Part shown: in pieces, positions 26,001 to 33,304 of the stretch
Layout: each line of letters begins with the position of its first letter
How positions within the stretch are numbered: the first letter of the stretch is position 1
Origin: JAKORR01 sp964608495
Lineage (GTDB): Bacteria > Armatimonadota > Zipacnadia > Zipacnadales > FEN-943
Assembly (NCBI GenBank): GCA_964608495.1
Contig: CAZSOQ010000020.1
Location: 1-35,558 of the forward strand
DNA length: 35,558 bases
Direction of reading: 5' to 3'
The notes under the pieces: model-generated
Told to the model about the DNA's origin: nothing
The model's input: the letters and a program-made list of their open reading frames with translations, nothing else
The model's database searches: none
Program-made: the position numbers and the translations under genes

Positions 26001-27356
26001 CTCAAGCCCGCCTCGCGCGAAGGCGGCCTCACGGCCTTTCGGCTGGATCAGGGACGGCGGGAGCTGGGCGGCGTGGCACTCTCGGGCGAGGCCACGGCTG
26101 CCCTGTCGGCCAAGCTCGCGGATCTGGCCGCCACGGCCACACGCGCCCCGGAGGGCGCCGACCTGCCGGTGCCCGCCGACGTGCCTCAGCTCGAGCCCGA
26201 CCTGACCGCGACCGTCGAGGGCGGCGTGCAGCGGATTCTGCCCGGCCCCGGCCAGGGCGGACCGAGCGTCTACGCCGTCGCGGGCGGTAAGGCCGCCTAC
26301 CCGGTGGCCGCGGACGGCGCCCTCGGCGACCCGCTGACCGTCGAGGCCGGCATCCTGTCCTCGGCCTACTGGCCCGAGGCGCGCCTGCTGCTCCTCGGCG
26401 GCAAGGACGATCAGGTCTACGCCTACGACCCCACGGGCCGGCTCCGGTGGACCTTCCAGTCGGTCATGCACCCCGACCTGTACGCCACCGGCAAGACCTA
26501 CTGGTTCAAGCAGGACGTGCCCGGCATCAGCGGCCTGCTCACGGGCGGCCTCGTCGGCGACGGCACCCAGGCCTTCGTCGGCAGCGCCTGCACCATCGAG
26601 GTGCTCGACGAGAACGGGCAGCTCCTCAAGCGCCTGCCGCAGTACTGGGGCTCGGTCTGGCGGATGGCCCTCGTGCACAAGCCCGACGGCGGGCGCAGGC
26701 TCCTGGCCGCCAAGATGCCCAACGGCGTCAACGACATCGGCATCGTGGACGCCCCGGCCGGCGCCGCCGACGGCGACTGGGGCCTCAGCTACGGCTTCAC
26801 GGCCCTGCCCGCCGGCCACACCTTCATCGCCGGCTGGAGCGCCATGAACACCCAGGACCTCATCGCCGCCGACCTGGAAGGCGACGGCGCCGAGGAGGTG
26901 GTCATGGACATCAACGGCTCCTGGAACCGCGTCTGCGTGTACGACGCGCTGGGCGCGCCGAAGTGGGCCCTGAGCTTCGGCCCGTCGCTGAATTACCCGC
27001 ACCGCTACCTGCGCGGGCTGGTCGTGGCCGACCTGGACGGCAACGGCAAGCCAGAGGTGATCGCGGCCACCAAGGACCGGATCGTGGCGGCCTTCGACGC
27101 CGAGGGCGGGCGCCTGTGGACCGCCGTCCTGCCGTCCGCTTCCTGGACCCTCGCGGCGGTGCCCGTGGGCAGGGGGGCGTTGGTCGCGGCCGGGTGTGAG
27201 GACGGCAGCGTGCTGGTGATTGACGCCGCGGGCAAGCTCGCCGGTCGGGCCGCTCTGGAGGGACGAGTGGAGGCCCTCCTGGCGGGCCGCGAAGGCGGGT
27301 CGTCCTGGCTGTGGGCAGGGACGTCCAAGGGGATTCTCGCCCGGCTCGCCTTCTAG
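23070..27356 (+). CDS. Giant exported heparinase/alginate-lyase-like protein with C-terminal beta-propeller
   Basis: A 1428-residue protein. The signal peptide is MSRAVPLTCLVLLAVGQAAA. Residues 25-185 are a CBM4/9-type module (NLLQNGGFEE, DTLVDDAQVIAV). Residues 210-350 resemble the N-terminal domain of GH67-like enzymes (VVVPQDGRYDALAGRIVDAI, NTVILGNRSTN). Residues 370-700 are a helical toroid with HYNAHHMMLLWDLVEE and GTRHDQWAAVSLYALSRY (G497, H500), then beta-domains to about 1000 as in heparinase II/III and alginate lyases. Residues 1060-1428 are an FG-GAP/PQQ-like propeller (DLEGDGAEEVVMD at 1268, DLDGNGKPEVIA at 1321). The ATG has GGGGGTG 6 nt upstream. Likely an exported polysaccharide lyase; its substrate is unknown. 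It is followed by the cyclase-family gene in the same direction. Confidence 0.78.
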   Translation: MSRAVPLTCLVLLAVGQAAAAPGENLLQNGGFEEAFSDAGVPAGWQAYGGGAADTSLSLATVAHDGPQALLISDHNPAQEVGVSQTAELPPDARFLVASVHVRAAEDGRGAGGFLQLRFLPSQKLLQVGLSGSADGWRPCRVAGEAPEGTTAIQVFLYTHRETICDTLVDDAQVIAVASREELLESSDTVDLSSFPPPPVERLKDLHLTTAIVSEGKPVASVVVPQDGRYDALAGRIVDAIAQSTAARVPVKRDSEVTLPLPENTVILGNRSTNTLISRLYDLYYTYLDLKYPGAGGYLVRSLHNPFGNGQNAILVGSSDDAGMERAVAELISLATSAARGDSLALGWTLRVQLAEGLEPPEDADQAKAWEESLMYPGATYFGWNSLSRRLALYHMTGNERFLQEFLRLAFPDEEAKKFLWKVDGERIEDKDHPLSGPYHYNAHHMMLLWDLVEESPFFTDEQRLRVTQAFAEQLRHWQAEWAYAGRHYGDPDALIGTRHDQWAAVSLYALSRYFQKYYPNPVWERNQQAVQDYFGSFARTFHVAGELDHLWWYTTSYEPLVAYMVLSGDRRGVDNGNLETLMRGYDLLVQGRRDGPYVRQFSLTMAHRCAYLTGDGRYLYYRDLTSLDTNVFRIGQSFWPTIAPRPPEELAYQALARPLSPDEARSRLPAVPYEQAFQFAGYRTGITDQDDYLLLDGFYGGSRNPYHCLALTELRHGPTTVLAGYLSQAVVRQSGLVEPTVPVGSALTRCAALGKIAHFEARVPDLAYGAWERRIVHVAGGWTLVVDEFVARDDVRNLDFAVQWELPANATLTDAGWIAYASSGTQAALIPWSRPRVSISGRVATCSLLADLSKGQRLGTVTLLGLNPADRGLDCARVSDRAALITDGGPLLAVWGESGDTDSADLRADLALLGSKLIYAADARRLALGAPLLQADKPVSVYWDLVAGTLDIECHEPTTVALAVADPEAVTTGGQALKPASREGGLTAFRLDQGRRELGGVALSGEATAALSAKLADLAATATRAPEGADLPVPADVPQLEPDLTATVEGGVQRILPGPGQGGPSVYAVAGGKAAYPVAADGALGDPLTVEAGILSSAYWPEARLLLLGGKDDQVYAYDPTGRLRWTFQSVMHPDLYATGKTYWFKQDVPGISGLLTGGLVGDGTQAFVGSACTIEVLDENGQLLKRLPQYWGSVWRMALVHKPDGGRRLLAAKMPNGVNDIGIVDAPAGAADGDWGLSYGFTALPAGHTFIAGWSAMNTQDLIAADLEGDGAEEVVMDINGSWNRVCVYDALGAPKWALSFGPSLNYPHRYLRGLVVADLDGNGKPEVIAATKDRIVAAFDAEGGRLWTAVLPSASWTLAAVPVGRGALVAAGCEDGSVLVIDAAGKLAGRAALEGRVEALLAGREGGSSWLWAGTSKGILARLAF

Positions 27357-27479
27357 TCGCCTGCCTGTCCTGACACAGCGCACCCAGAGCGGGGCCGCTT
27401 CCGTAGCGCCGCCGGCTGTGGCGTCCGCAAGGAGAGCCCACGCGCTCGTCGAACACCCGCGCCGGTGATACCCGTGAAC

Positions 27480-28103
27480 ATGAGCGACTACCGGGTTGTG
27501 GACCTTTCGCTGCGACTGGTGCCGGGCGAGGAGGAGCGCAGGCTCGAGCTGCGGCGCGGCGTCCTCGAGACCGACCAGAGCTTCTACCACGACATTGACA
27601 CCATGAGCCATGTCGGCACGCACGTCGAGACGGCGCTGCACTTCTATGGCGAGGGGCACGGCGTGGCCGAGCTGGCGCTGGAGACCTTCCTGGGCGAGGC
27701 GCTGCTGCTGGACCTCAGCGCCCTGCCCAACGACGCCGACGCGACGCCGGAGGTGCTCATCGCCGCGGGCGCGGACGGTCTCAGACCCGGCGACATCGCC
27801 GTTGTCACCTCCGGTGGCCAGCCGGACAGGATCGTGCACCTGACCCCCACAGCCTCGATCTTCTTCGCCGAGAAGGGCATCAAGATGCTGGGATTCGACG
27901 ATTCGATAGGGCTGGGCCGCGATGGGGCTACCCAGCGGGCCGTCCACGACCCGCTGATGAGGATAGACGTGCCCTTCCTGGAGCGGCTGACGAACCTGCA
28001 GGCCCTGCCCGAGCCCCGGTTCTTGCTGGTGGCGGTTCCCTGGCGCGTGGCGGGTCTGGACAGCTCTCCCGTGCGGGCCATCGCGCTCGTGCCGGCGCCT
28101 TGA
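27480..28103 (+). CDS. Cyclase / kynurenine formamidase-family metal-dependent hydrolase
   Basis: A 207-residue cytoplasmic protein, normal length for PF04199. The metal motif normally written HxGTHxDxPxH appears as H44-V-G-T-H48-V-E50-T-A-L-H54, so the Asp is Glu and the Pro is Ala. The fold marks are present: YRVVDLSLRL at the start, GLRPGDIAVVTSGGQ, and LLVAVPWRVAGLDSSPVRAIAL at the end. Known members hydrolyse N-formylkynurenine or cyclic amides/esters. The ATG at 27480 is chosen because the family's first strand begins right after it, but in-frame GTGs at 27465 and 27474 are possible and no strong Shine-Dalgarno sequence decides. It follows the heparinase-like gene by 123 bp. Confidence 0.82.
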   Translation: MSDYRVVDLSLRLVPGEEERRLELRRGVLETDQSFYHDIDTMSHVGTHVETALHFYGEGHGVAELALETFLGEALLLDLSALPNDADATPEVLIAAGADGLRPGDIAVVTSGGQPDRIVHLTPTASIFFAEKGIKMLGFDDSIGLGRDGATQRAVHDPLMRIDVPFLERLTNLQALPEPRFLLVAVPWRVAGLDSSPVRAIALVPAP

Positions 28104-28141
28104 CGCCTGGGCCTCGCGCGGCTCACGCGCCCGCCGGCAGC

Positions 28142-29275
28142 TCACGACCGTAGGCTCTGCACCACGGGGGCGTACAGCTCGGCCAGTCGCCGCCGGTAGG
28201 TCTCGTGCGTGAACTCGACCTCCGCGTACGCGCGACCGGCGCGTCCCAGCCGCGCCGCCAGGTCCCTGTCCTCAGCCACGCGGCGGATGCTCTGCGCCAG
28301 GGCGCGCCAGTGGCCGATCGGCACCAGCAGCCCGGTCTCGCCGTCGGTGATGAAGCCCCTGGGCCCGATCGTCGCCGTGCTGACCACCGGCTTCCCCGCC
28401 GCCAGCGCCTCCTTCACGGCTACCGGATCGGCCTCCGTCCAGGACGGCTGCACGTAAACGTCGAAGAGCGTGAGGAATCGGGGCACGTCCTCCCGTCGCC
28501 CGGCGAACACGATGCGATCATGAACGCGCAGGCGCCTGGCCAGGGCTTCCACCGGCGGGCGATGCTTGCCGTCGCCCACGAACACCAGCCTGGCCCGCGG
28601 CAGCGACTTCACCAGCTCCGCGAAGGCCCGCACTGCCACCGCCTGGCCCTTGGGGCGGCCGAACCCGCCGACGTTGCCGACGACCGGGTAGGCATCGCCC
28701 AGGCCCAGCTCCTGCGCCAGCGCCGCGTCGCGCCGGGCCGGGCGGAAGCGCTCCACGTCCACGGCGTTGGGGAGGACACACAGCTTCTCCTCGCTGTACC
28801 CGCACCACCGGCGGTACAGGTCGCCCAGGCCGCGGGACACGACCACGATCCGGTCGGGCACGTTCCTGAGCAGGCGGCTCATCACGACCCTGTGGACCCG
28901 CATCCGGGGGTCGTGGTACGTGATGAACAGCCAGGGCACGGGGGCCACGAGCCTGGCGCGCGAGGCGTGCAAGTTGGGCTCATAGCAGTGGGCATGGACC
29001 ACCATCGGGGCGTCGCGCCTGAACAGCTCGGCCACGCCACGCGTGGTGCGCAGGGACTGGGTCCACTTGGGCAGGCCGAGGACCTGGGTCTCCACGCCCC
29101 TTTCGCTCAGGAAGTCCTCGAGGGGGCCGCCGCTGGTGATCGCGCAGGCCCGCAGCGAGGCGCCCAGGTCCAGCAGCACGGCGACCATCGCGCGTAGTGA
29201 GCTGGCGACGCCACCCAGGTTGAGGGTGGTCGTCATCAAGAGAACCGAGATGCCTTGCAGGGGAGCCTTTTCCAT
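28142..29275 (-). CDS. Glycosyltransferase family 4 (GT-B fold)
   Basis: A 377-residue protein of typical GT4 length. Residues 1-190 form the N-terminal acceptor domain (LNLGGVASSLRAMVAVLLDLG, VVHAHCYEPNLHASRARL, DRIVVVSRGLGDLYRRW). The C-terminal nucleotide-sugar domain has NVGGFGRPKG (R207, K209), a FVGDGKHRPPVEALA segment, and the E281-x7-E289 motif in EADPVAVKEALAAGKPVVS, followed by GETGLLVPIG. Known: GT4 enzymes build extracellular polysaccharide, lipopolysaccharide or glycolipids from nucleotide sugars. No signal peptide. I used the ATG at 29275; a longer reading to 29320 has no supporting Shine-Dalgarno sequence. It converges with the cyclase gene (38 bp gap) and diverges from the CHASE2 operon. 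Confidence 0.88.
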   Translation of the reverse strand: MEKAPLQGISVLLMTTTLNLGGVASSLRAMVAVLLDLGASLRACAITSGGPLEDFLSERGVETQVLGLPKWTQSLRTTRGVAELFRRDAPMVVHAHCYEPNLHASRARLVAPVPWLFITYHDPRMRVHRVVMSRLLRNVPDRIVVVSRGLGDLYRRWCGYSEEKLCVLPNAVDVERFRPARRDAALAQELGLGDAYPVVGNVGGFGRPKGQAVAVRAFAELVKSLPRARLVFVGDGKHRPPVEALARRLRVHDRIVFAGRREDVPRFLTLFDVYVQPSWTEADPVAVKEALAAGKPVVSTATIGPRGFITDGETGLLVPIGHWRALAQSIRRVAEDRDLAARLGRAGRAYAEVEFTHETYRRRLAELYAPVVQSLRS

Positions 29276-29643
29276 ACGATAGAGCGGTCTTACCCGACCG
29301 GCCGTGCGCGCCGGTGACACGCAGTAGGGCTGTTAGACAGGCCCCGCCCGTGGCGGTACCGGCAGGCGATGGACAGGTTACTCTGGCGTCTGGCCCGGGG
29401 TCAACGGGGCGGCGGGGTGCAGGCGCCACTGCGACGGGGCCGTGCTGGACCTTCCTCGAGTCGGGGCCGCGCCTGCTTGACACCCGTCACACCTCTCCCC
29501 AGAATACACGAGCCGAGCCCGGGGCGCCGCCGCCGACCGCCGGCTGCGTGGGAGAGCCCCGCGCCCGCCGGGGTCACGGCGGCACCGCCCTGAGCCAGGA
29601 CGGCGCCGGCCCCAAGGACGGCGCGGAGGCACAGCGATCTCCC
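29276..29643. other. Divergent intergenic region before the CHASE2 operon
   Basis: About 368 bp without a supported gene. It holds the promoter at 29477-29505 for the rightward operon. The frame is open upstream of the cyclase start, but its composition there (Arg/Pro/Gly/Ala) is unlike the conserved CHASE2 region, and the promoter position argues against translation beginning before about 29512. Confidence 0.5.
29477..29505 (+). promoter_or_regulatory. Probable sigma70-type promoter of the CHASE2-FecR-lipoprotein operon
   Basis: A perfect TTGACA at 29477-29482, then 17 bp, then CAGAAT at 29500-29505 (4/6 of the -10 consensus). The predicted transcription start near 29512 gives a leader of about 130 nt to the ATG at 29644. 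Confidence 0.5.
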
Positions 29644-31644
29644 ATGGCCGGCAAATCCGGGGGAGCAGACCCAGGCCCCAAGACCAGGACCTTCCGCTTG
29701 CCCACGGGCGTCGAGTGGACCATCTTCGCGCTCTGCGCGCTCCTGGGGCTGGGGGCCGCCATGCTCGTCCGGGCCCCCGGACCAGTGGGCGACGTCCTCT
29801 GGCGCCTCGAGCTCACCACCTATGACTGGCGTCTGCGGCTGCGCGCTGTCGAGCCCCGCTCCAAGGACATCGTTATCGTCGGCGTGGACAACACGTCCCT
29901 GCAGATGGTGGGCAGTTGGCCGTGGCCGCGCGAGTACCACGCGGAGCTGGTGGACGCCCTGCACAGGGCGGGGGCGCGCGTGGTCATGTTCGACATGCTC
30001 TTCGACCTGCCGTCCTCGCGCGGGCCCTTCGTCAACGGCATCTCGCGCGACGACCTCGCCTTCGCCGACGCCATCAAGCGCGCCGGGAACGTGGTACTCA
30101 TCTGCGAGGTAATGCTCGAGCAGCAGGGCCGCGGGGATTTCCTGCTCGACGCCAACGTCTTCCTCAAGCCGATCGAGCTTCTGGCCGATCCCGCCCTCGG
30201 GGCCGGGGTCGCCCTGGTGCCCGAGGACGTTGACGGGGTCGTGCGCCGCGTGAAGCTTGCCTTCCGGCCTTCGGTCGAGGGGGCCGCCGAGCTGCCCTTC
30301 GTCGGGCTGGTGTCGGCGGCCTACGCTCTCGGCATGCGCCCGGCCGACCTGCTCGCCTGCTGGCTACGGGGCAGCCACCGCGACCATCCCTGGATGGACG
30401 GTGCCGACTTCCTGATAGACTACCGGGCCCCGCCCACTCGTGCCTACACCTACCTTCCCTACGTGGACGTGCTCGCCGGCCAGTGCGAGCCCGACGCCGT
30501 GAGGGACAAGATCGTCCTGGTGGGCATGTTCTCGGGCCTCGAGCCTGACCTGAAGCTCCACCCCGTGGGCGCGCCGGTGTCGCCGGAGCAGCCCGAGTGG
30601 TGGATGCGCACCAAGATGCCCGGGGTCGAGGTCATAGCCAACATCACGGACATGCTGCTGGAGAACCGGGCTGTGGCACCGGCGCCCGTGTGGTGCCTGT
30701 GGGCGCTGCCCATCCTCCACGGCCTACTGGTCGCCCTGCTGGTCACAGCCCTGCGTCTGCGCGGCGGCCTGCTGGGCACCATGGTCGCCGGCGGCTCGCA
30801 CTGGCTCGTCGCCGCCTTCGGCATGATCGGGTCGGGTGTCTGGATGCCCGTGGTGTCGGTCTGGGGCGCGGAGATGCTGGCCTACATCGTCGCGGCGACC
30901 CTGCTGTGGTTCCTCGAGGAGCGGCACACCTACTGGCTGCGCGAGTCCTGGGGCAAGCGCGTGTCGCCGGAGATCCTGGACCTGATCCTCGCCAACCCCG
31001 GCCTGCGTCACGTCCCCGGCCGCCGCGTCGTCGTCTCGGTAATGTTCGTGGACCTGACCGGCTCGACCGCCCTATCCACCGAGATGGAGCCCGACCGCAT
31101 CGTGCACTTCCTCGACCAGTACCTGACCCTGGCCACCGAGGTGATCCGCGCTCACCGGGGCACGGTGCACAAGTTCATCGGTGACGGCGTCATGGCCGTC
31201 TTCGGCGATCCTATCCCCCTGCCCGACCATGCCCAGCACGCCGTGGACGCCGCCTTCGACTTCCACGAGCGGATGCAGGCCTTGACCCGCAGCATCCTCG
31301 AAGGCGGAGGGCCGGAGCTCAGGGCCCGCGTGGGCATACACTCCGGGGAAGTCGTGGCGGGGGATGTAGGCCCGCCGGGAATGTTGGAGTACACTGTCAT
31401 CGGTGAGACAGTGAACGTGGCCGCGCGGATGGAGGCCCTGAACAAGGAGTTGGGCACGCCCATTTGTGTGAGCGCCGAGACCTACGCTCTGCTGACCGAC
31501 CCGCACGACCTCGTCTACGCGGGCGCTCACGAAGTGCGCGGAGTGCCCGACCCTGTCCCCGCCTACGCGAAGCTGGCCGAGCTCAAGGAAGAAGCGGCGG
31601 CTTCAGGCTCCCCGCCGGAGGAGCCGCCGACCTCAGCGAGGTGA
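29644..31644 (+). CDS. CHASE2-domain class III adenylate cyclase
   Basis: A 666-residue membrane protein. One helix near 22-44 is followed by the extracytoplasmic CHASE2 sensor (residues 55-330: TTYDWRLRLRAVEP, IVIVGVDNTSLQMVGSWPWPR, RVVMFDMLF, KIVLVGMFSGLEPDLK). Three hydrophobic helices follow at about 350-430. The cyclase domain has both metal aspartates (D470 in FVDLTGS, D514 in KFIGDGVMAVFG), K510, and the transition-state pair N591/R595 in IGETVNVAARME; all catalytic residues are intact. ATP is the likely substrate. The ATG at 29644 is the first good start after the promoter, though its Shine-Dalgarno sequence is poor. Only 6 bp separate its stop from the FecR start, so the two are co-transcribed. 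Known: CHASE2 cyclases often sit beside FecR genes in several phyla. Confidence 0.93.
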   Translation: MAGKSGGADPGPKTRTFRLPTGVEWTIFALCALLGLGAAMLVRAPGPVGDVLWRLELTTYDWRLRLRAVEPRSKDIVIVGVDNTSLQMVGSWPWPREYHAELVDALHRAGARVVMFDMLFDLPSSRGPFVNGISRDDLAFADAIKRAGNVVLICEVMLEQQGRGDFLLDANVFLKPIELLADPALGAGVALVPEDVDGVVRRVKLAFRPSVEGAAELPFVGLVSAAYALGMRPADLLACWLRGSHRDHPWMDGADFLIDYRAPPTRAYTYLPYVDVLAGQCEPDAVRDKIVLVGMFSGLEPDLKLHPVGAPVSPEQPEWWMRTKMPGVEVIANITDMLLENRAVAPAPVWCLWALPILHGLLVALLVTALRLRGGLLGTMVAGGSHWLVAAFGMIGSGVWMPVVSVWGAEMLAYIVAATLLWFLEERHTYWLRESWGKRVSPEILDLILANPGLRHVPGRRVVVSVMFVDLTGSTALSTEMEPDRIVHFLDQYLTLATEVIRAHRGTVHKFIGDGVMAVFGDPIPLPDHAQHAVDAAFDFHERMQALTRSILEGGGPELRARVGIHSGEVVAGDVGPPGMLEYTVIGETVNVAARMEALNKELGTPICVSAETYALLTDPHDLVYAGAHEVRGVPDPVPAYAKLAELKEEAAASGSPPEEPPTSAR

Positions 31645-31650
31645 AGCCAG

Positions 31651-33285
31651 GTGACCAGATACCGTCTTGTGGCTGGGCTTGTCGCCTTCCTGATGGCGGC
31701 CACGGCCTGCGCTGCCGATCTGGTGAAGGTCACGGCGGTGAGCGGCGTGGTCGAGCACTACGCGCCCACCGGCAAGCAGTGGGTACGCAGCAAGGTGGGC
31801 GCGCAGCTTCCACCGGGCAGCCAGGTGAGAAGCGGCAAGCGCAGCGCCGCCGAGCTCACCTTCCCCGACGGCACCCGCTACCGCCTGGCCGCCGAGAGCC
31901 AGGTCACCCTCCAGACGATGAAGCCGCAAGAGGTCGCCCTCGCGCGGGGAGGCCTGTTCGCCCGCATCATCCGTGGCAGCGCCGTGCGGCTCACGGGCCG
32001 CTACGGCACCGTCGCCGTCCGCGGCACCGATGTAGCTTTCCAGATCGTGGGCGACAAGGAGTACGTGCGCGTGTGGGGTGGCGACGCGCAATACGAGACG
32101 CCCCAGGGCATTATTGACCTGCCGCCCTCCTCCAGCGCTTGGTCGCTGGAAGGCGCTCGGCCCGCTACCGCCACCAACATCGAGCCCGAGCGGTTCGCCG
32201 GCGGCGAGATCCGCCCCTTCTGGGAGAACGTGCGCTCGGGCGTCGAGATCAAGGCCGCTCCGTCCGCCCCGGCGACGAAGACAGTCCAGGCCGACCGCGC
32301 TACCCAGCAGGAAGAGATCCGCAACCAGGAACCGGGGCGCGAGGACCTGCGCGAGACGACCGGCAACATAGTCGTGGACATCCAGCAGGCCGGCGCCGCC
32401 GCTTCCGCCGCCGGCGGCGGGGGCTTCAGCCTGGGCGCCGGCGCGGCCTCCCTGCTGAGCCTCACGGCCCTGGCCGACACCGCCGCGGACGACGTGAACG
32501 TCGGCCGCTCCCTGGGCCGCAAGATGTGGGGCCCCTACACCGCCGCTCAGGCCTACGGCCTGTGGGGCGAGAGTGGCAGCTTCCTCGGCGGCCGGGCCCG
32601 CCTGCGAACCGTCTACGACAAGACCCTCCTGCAGGTGTCGGGTCGGTGGGAGACGATGACGGGCTCTGACCCCGACTTCCTGCTCGACGAGACCTTCGCC
32701 GCGTGGAAAAGCGAAGAGTGGCAGCTCCTGGCCGGCCGCAGCCGAATCCTGGAGGGGCCCGTCAACAACTCGGACTTCGGCACCCTCATGCCCTTCAATC
32801 TCACCGATGGTATCCACGGCAACTACTGGCTCAACCCCCGCACCTCTCTCAGCCTGGCCTGGATCGAGGACTACGACTCCCTCTTCCACAACGATGAGCA
32901 GGCCCTCTACGGCCGTCTGAGCACCTACGTCGCCGGGGGCAGCGTGGGCATCGCGGCGCTCAGGGACCAGGGACGCGGCACCGGCGTCGTCGGACAGGTG
33001 TCCCTTCCCCTTCTCCCGGACGTCCTCGACGGCTACGCCGAGTTCGGCGACGATTCCGAAGGACGTCACCTCGAGACGGTCGGGCTTTACCTCCCCGGCC
33101 TGTACCAGGATCACGGGCTGGACCTGTACCTGGAACGCGCCCAGCGCCACGGCTTCGACACTCTCACCAGCCTCAACGCCTACTGGGAACTGGACGAGGA
33201 CATGCAGGTCATCGGGGTTGTCAACCACTCCCGCATGGAAGGCTGGCGCTTCGGAGTGGGGTTCATCGCCAACTTCGGCGGCTAG
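31651..33285 (+). CDS. Exported FecR-domain protein with beta-rich (barrel-like) C-terminus
   Basis: A 544-residue protein starting with GTG, with GAGGTGA about 6 nt upstream. Signal peptide MTRYRLVAGLVAFLMAATACA. Residues 28-150 are a FecR domain (VKVTAVSGVVEHYAPTGKQW, PPGSQVRSGKRSAAELTFPDG, RLAAESQVTLQTM, RGTDVAFQIVG). A low-complexity Ala/Glu/Gln linker with AAASAAGGGGFSLGAG near 250-270 follows. Residues 290-544 alternate in a way typical of outer-membrane beta-strands: TAAQAYGLWGESGSFLGG, RLRTVYDKTLLQVSGRWET, TSLSLAWIEDY, TLTSLNAYWELDEDM and the end RFGVGFIANFGG. There is no FecI sigma factor or FecA receptor beside it. It probably senses or binds envelope material in concert with the upstream cyclase; barrel topology is inferred, not proven. 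Confidence 0.82.
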   Translation: MTRYRLVAGLVAFLMAATACAADLVKVTAVSGVVEHYAPTGKQWVRSKVGAQLPPGSQVRSGKRSAAELTFPDGTRYRLAAESQVTLQTMKPQEVALARGGLFARIIRGSAVRLTGRYGTVAVRGTDVAFQIVGDKEYVRVWGGDAQYETPQGIIDLPPSSSAWSLEGARPATATNIEPERFAGGEIRPFWENVRSGVEIKAAPSAPATKTVQADRATQQEEIRNQEPGREDLRETTGNIVVDIQQAGAAASAAGGGGFSLGAGAASLLSLTALADTAADDVNVGRSLGRKMWGPYTAAQAYGLWGESGSFLGGRARLRTVYDKTLLQVSGRWETMTGSDPDFLLDETFAAWKSEEWQLLAGRSRILEGPVNNSDFGTLMPFNLTDGIHGNYWLNPRTSLSLAWIEDYDSLFHNDEQALYGRLSTYVAGGSVGIAALRDQGRGTGVVGQVSLPLLPDVLDGYAEFGDDSEGRHLETVGLYLPGLYQDHGLDLYLERAQRHGFDTLTSLNAYWELDEDMQVIGVVNHSRMEGWRFGVGFIANFGG

Positions 33286-33304
33286 ACCAGGTGGTGTGAG
33301 CACG

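Noticed and set aside
25368..28145. A 925-residue minus-strand frame opposite the lyase-like and cyclase genes.
   Set aside because: Low-complexity His/Arg/Gly/Val-rich translation without motifs; an antisense shadow of real genes.
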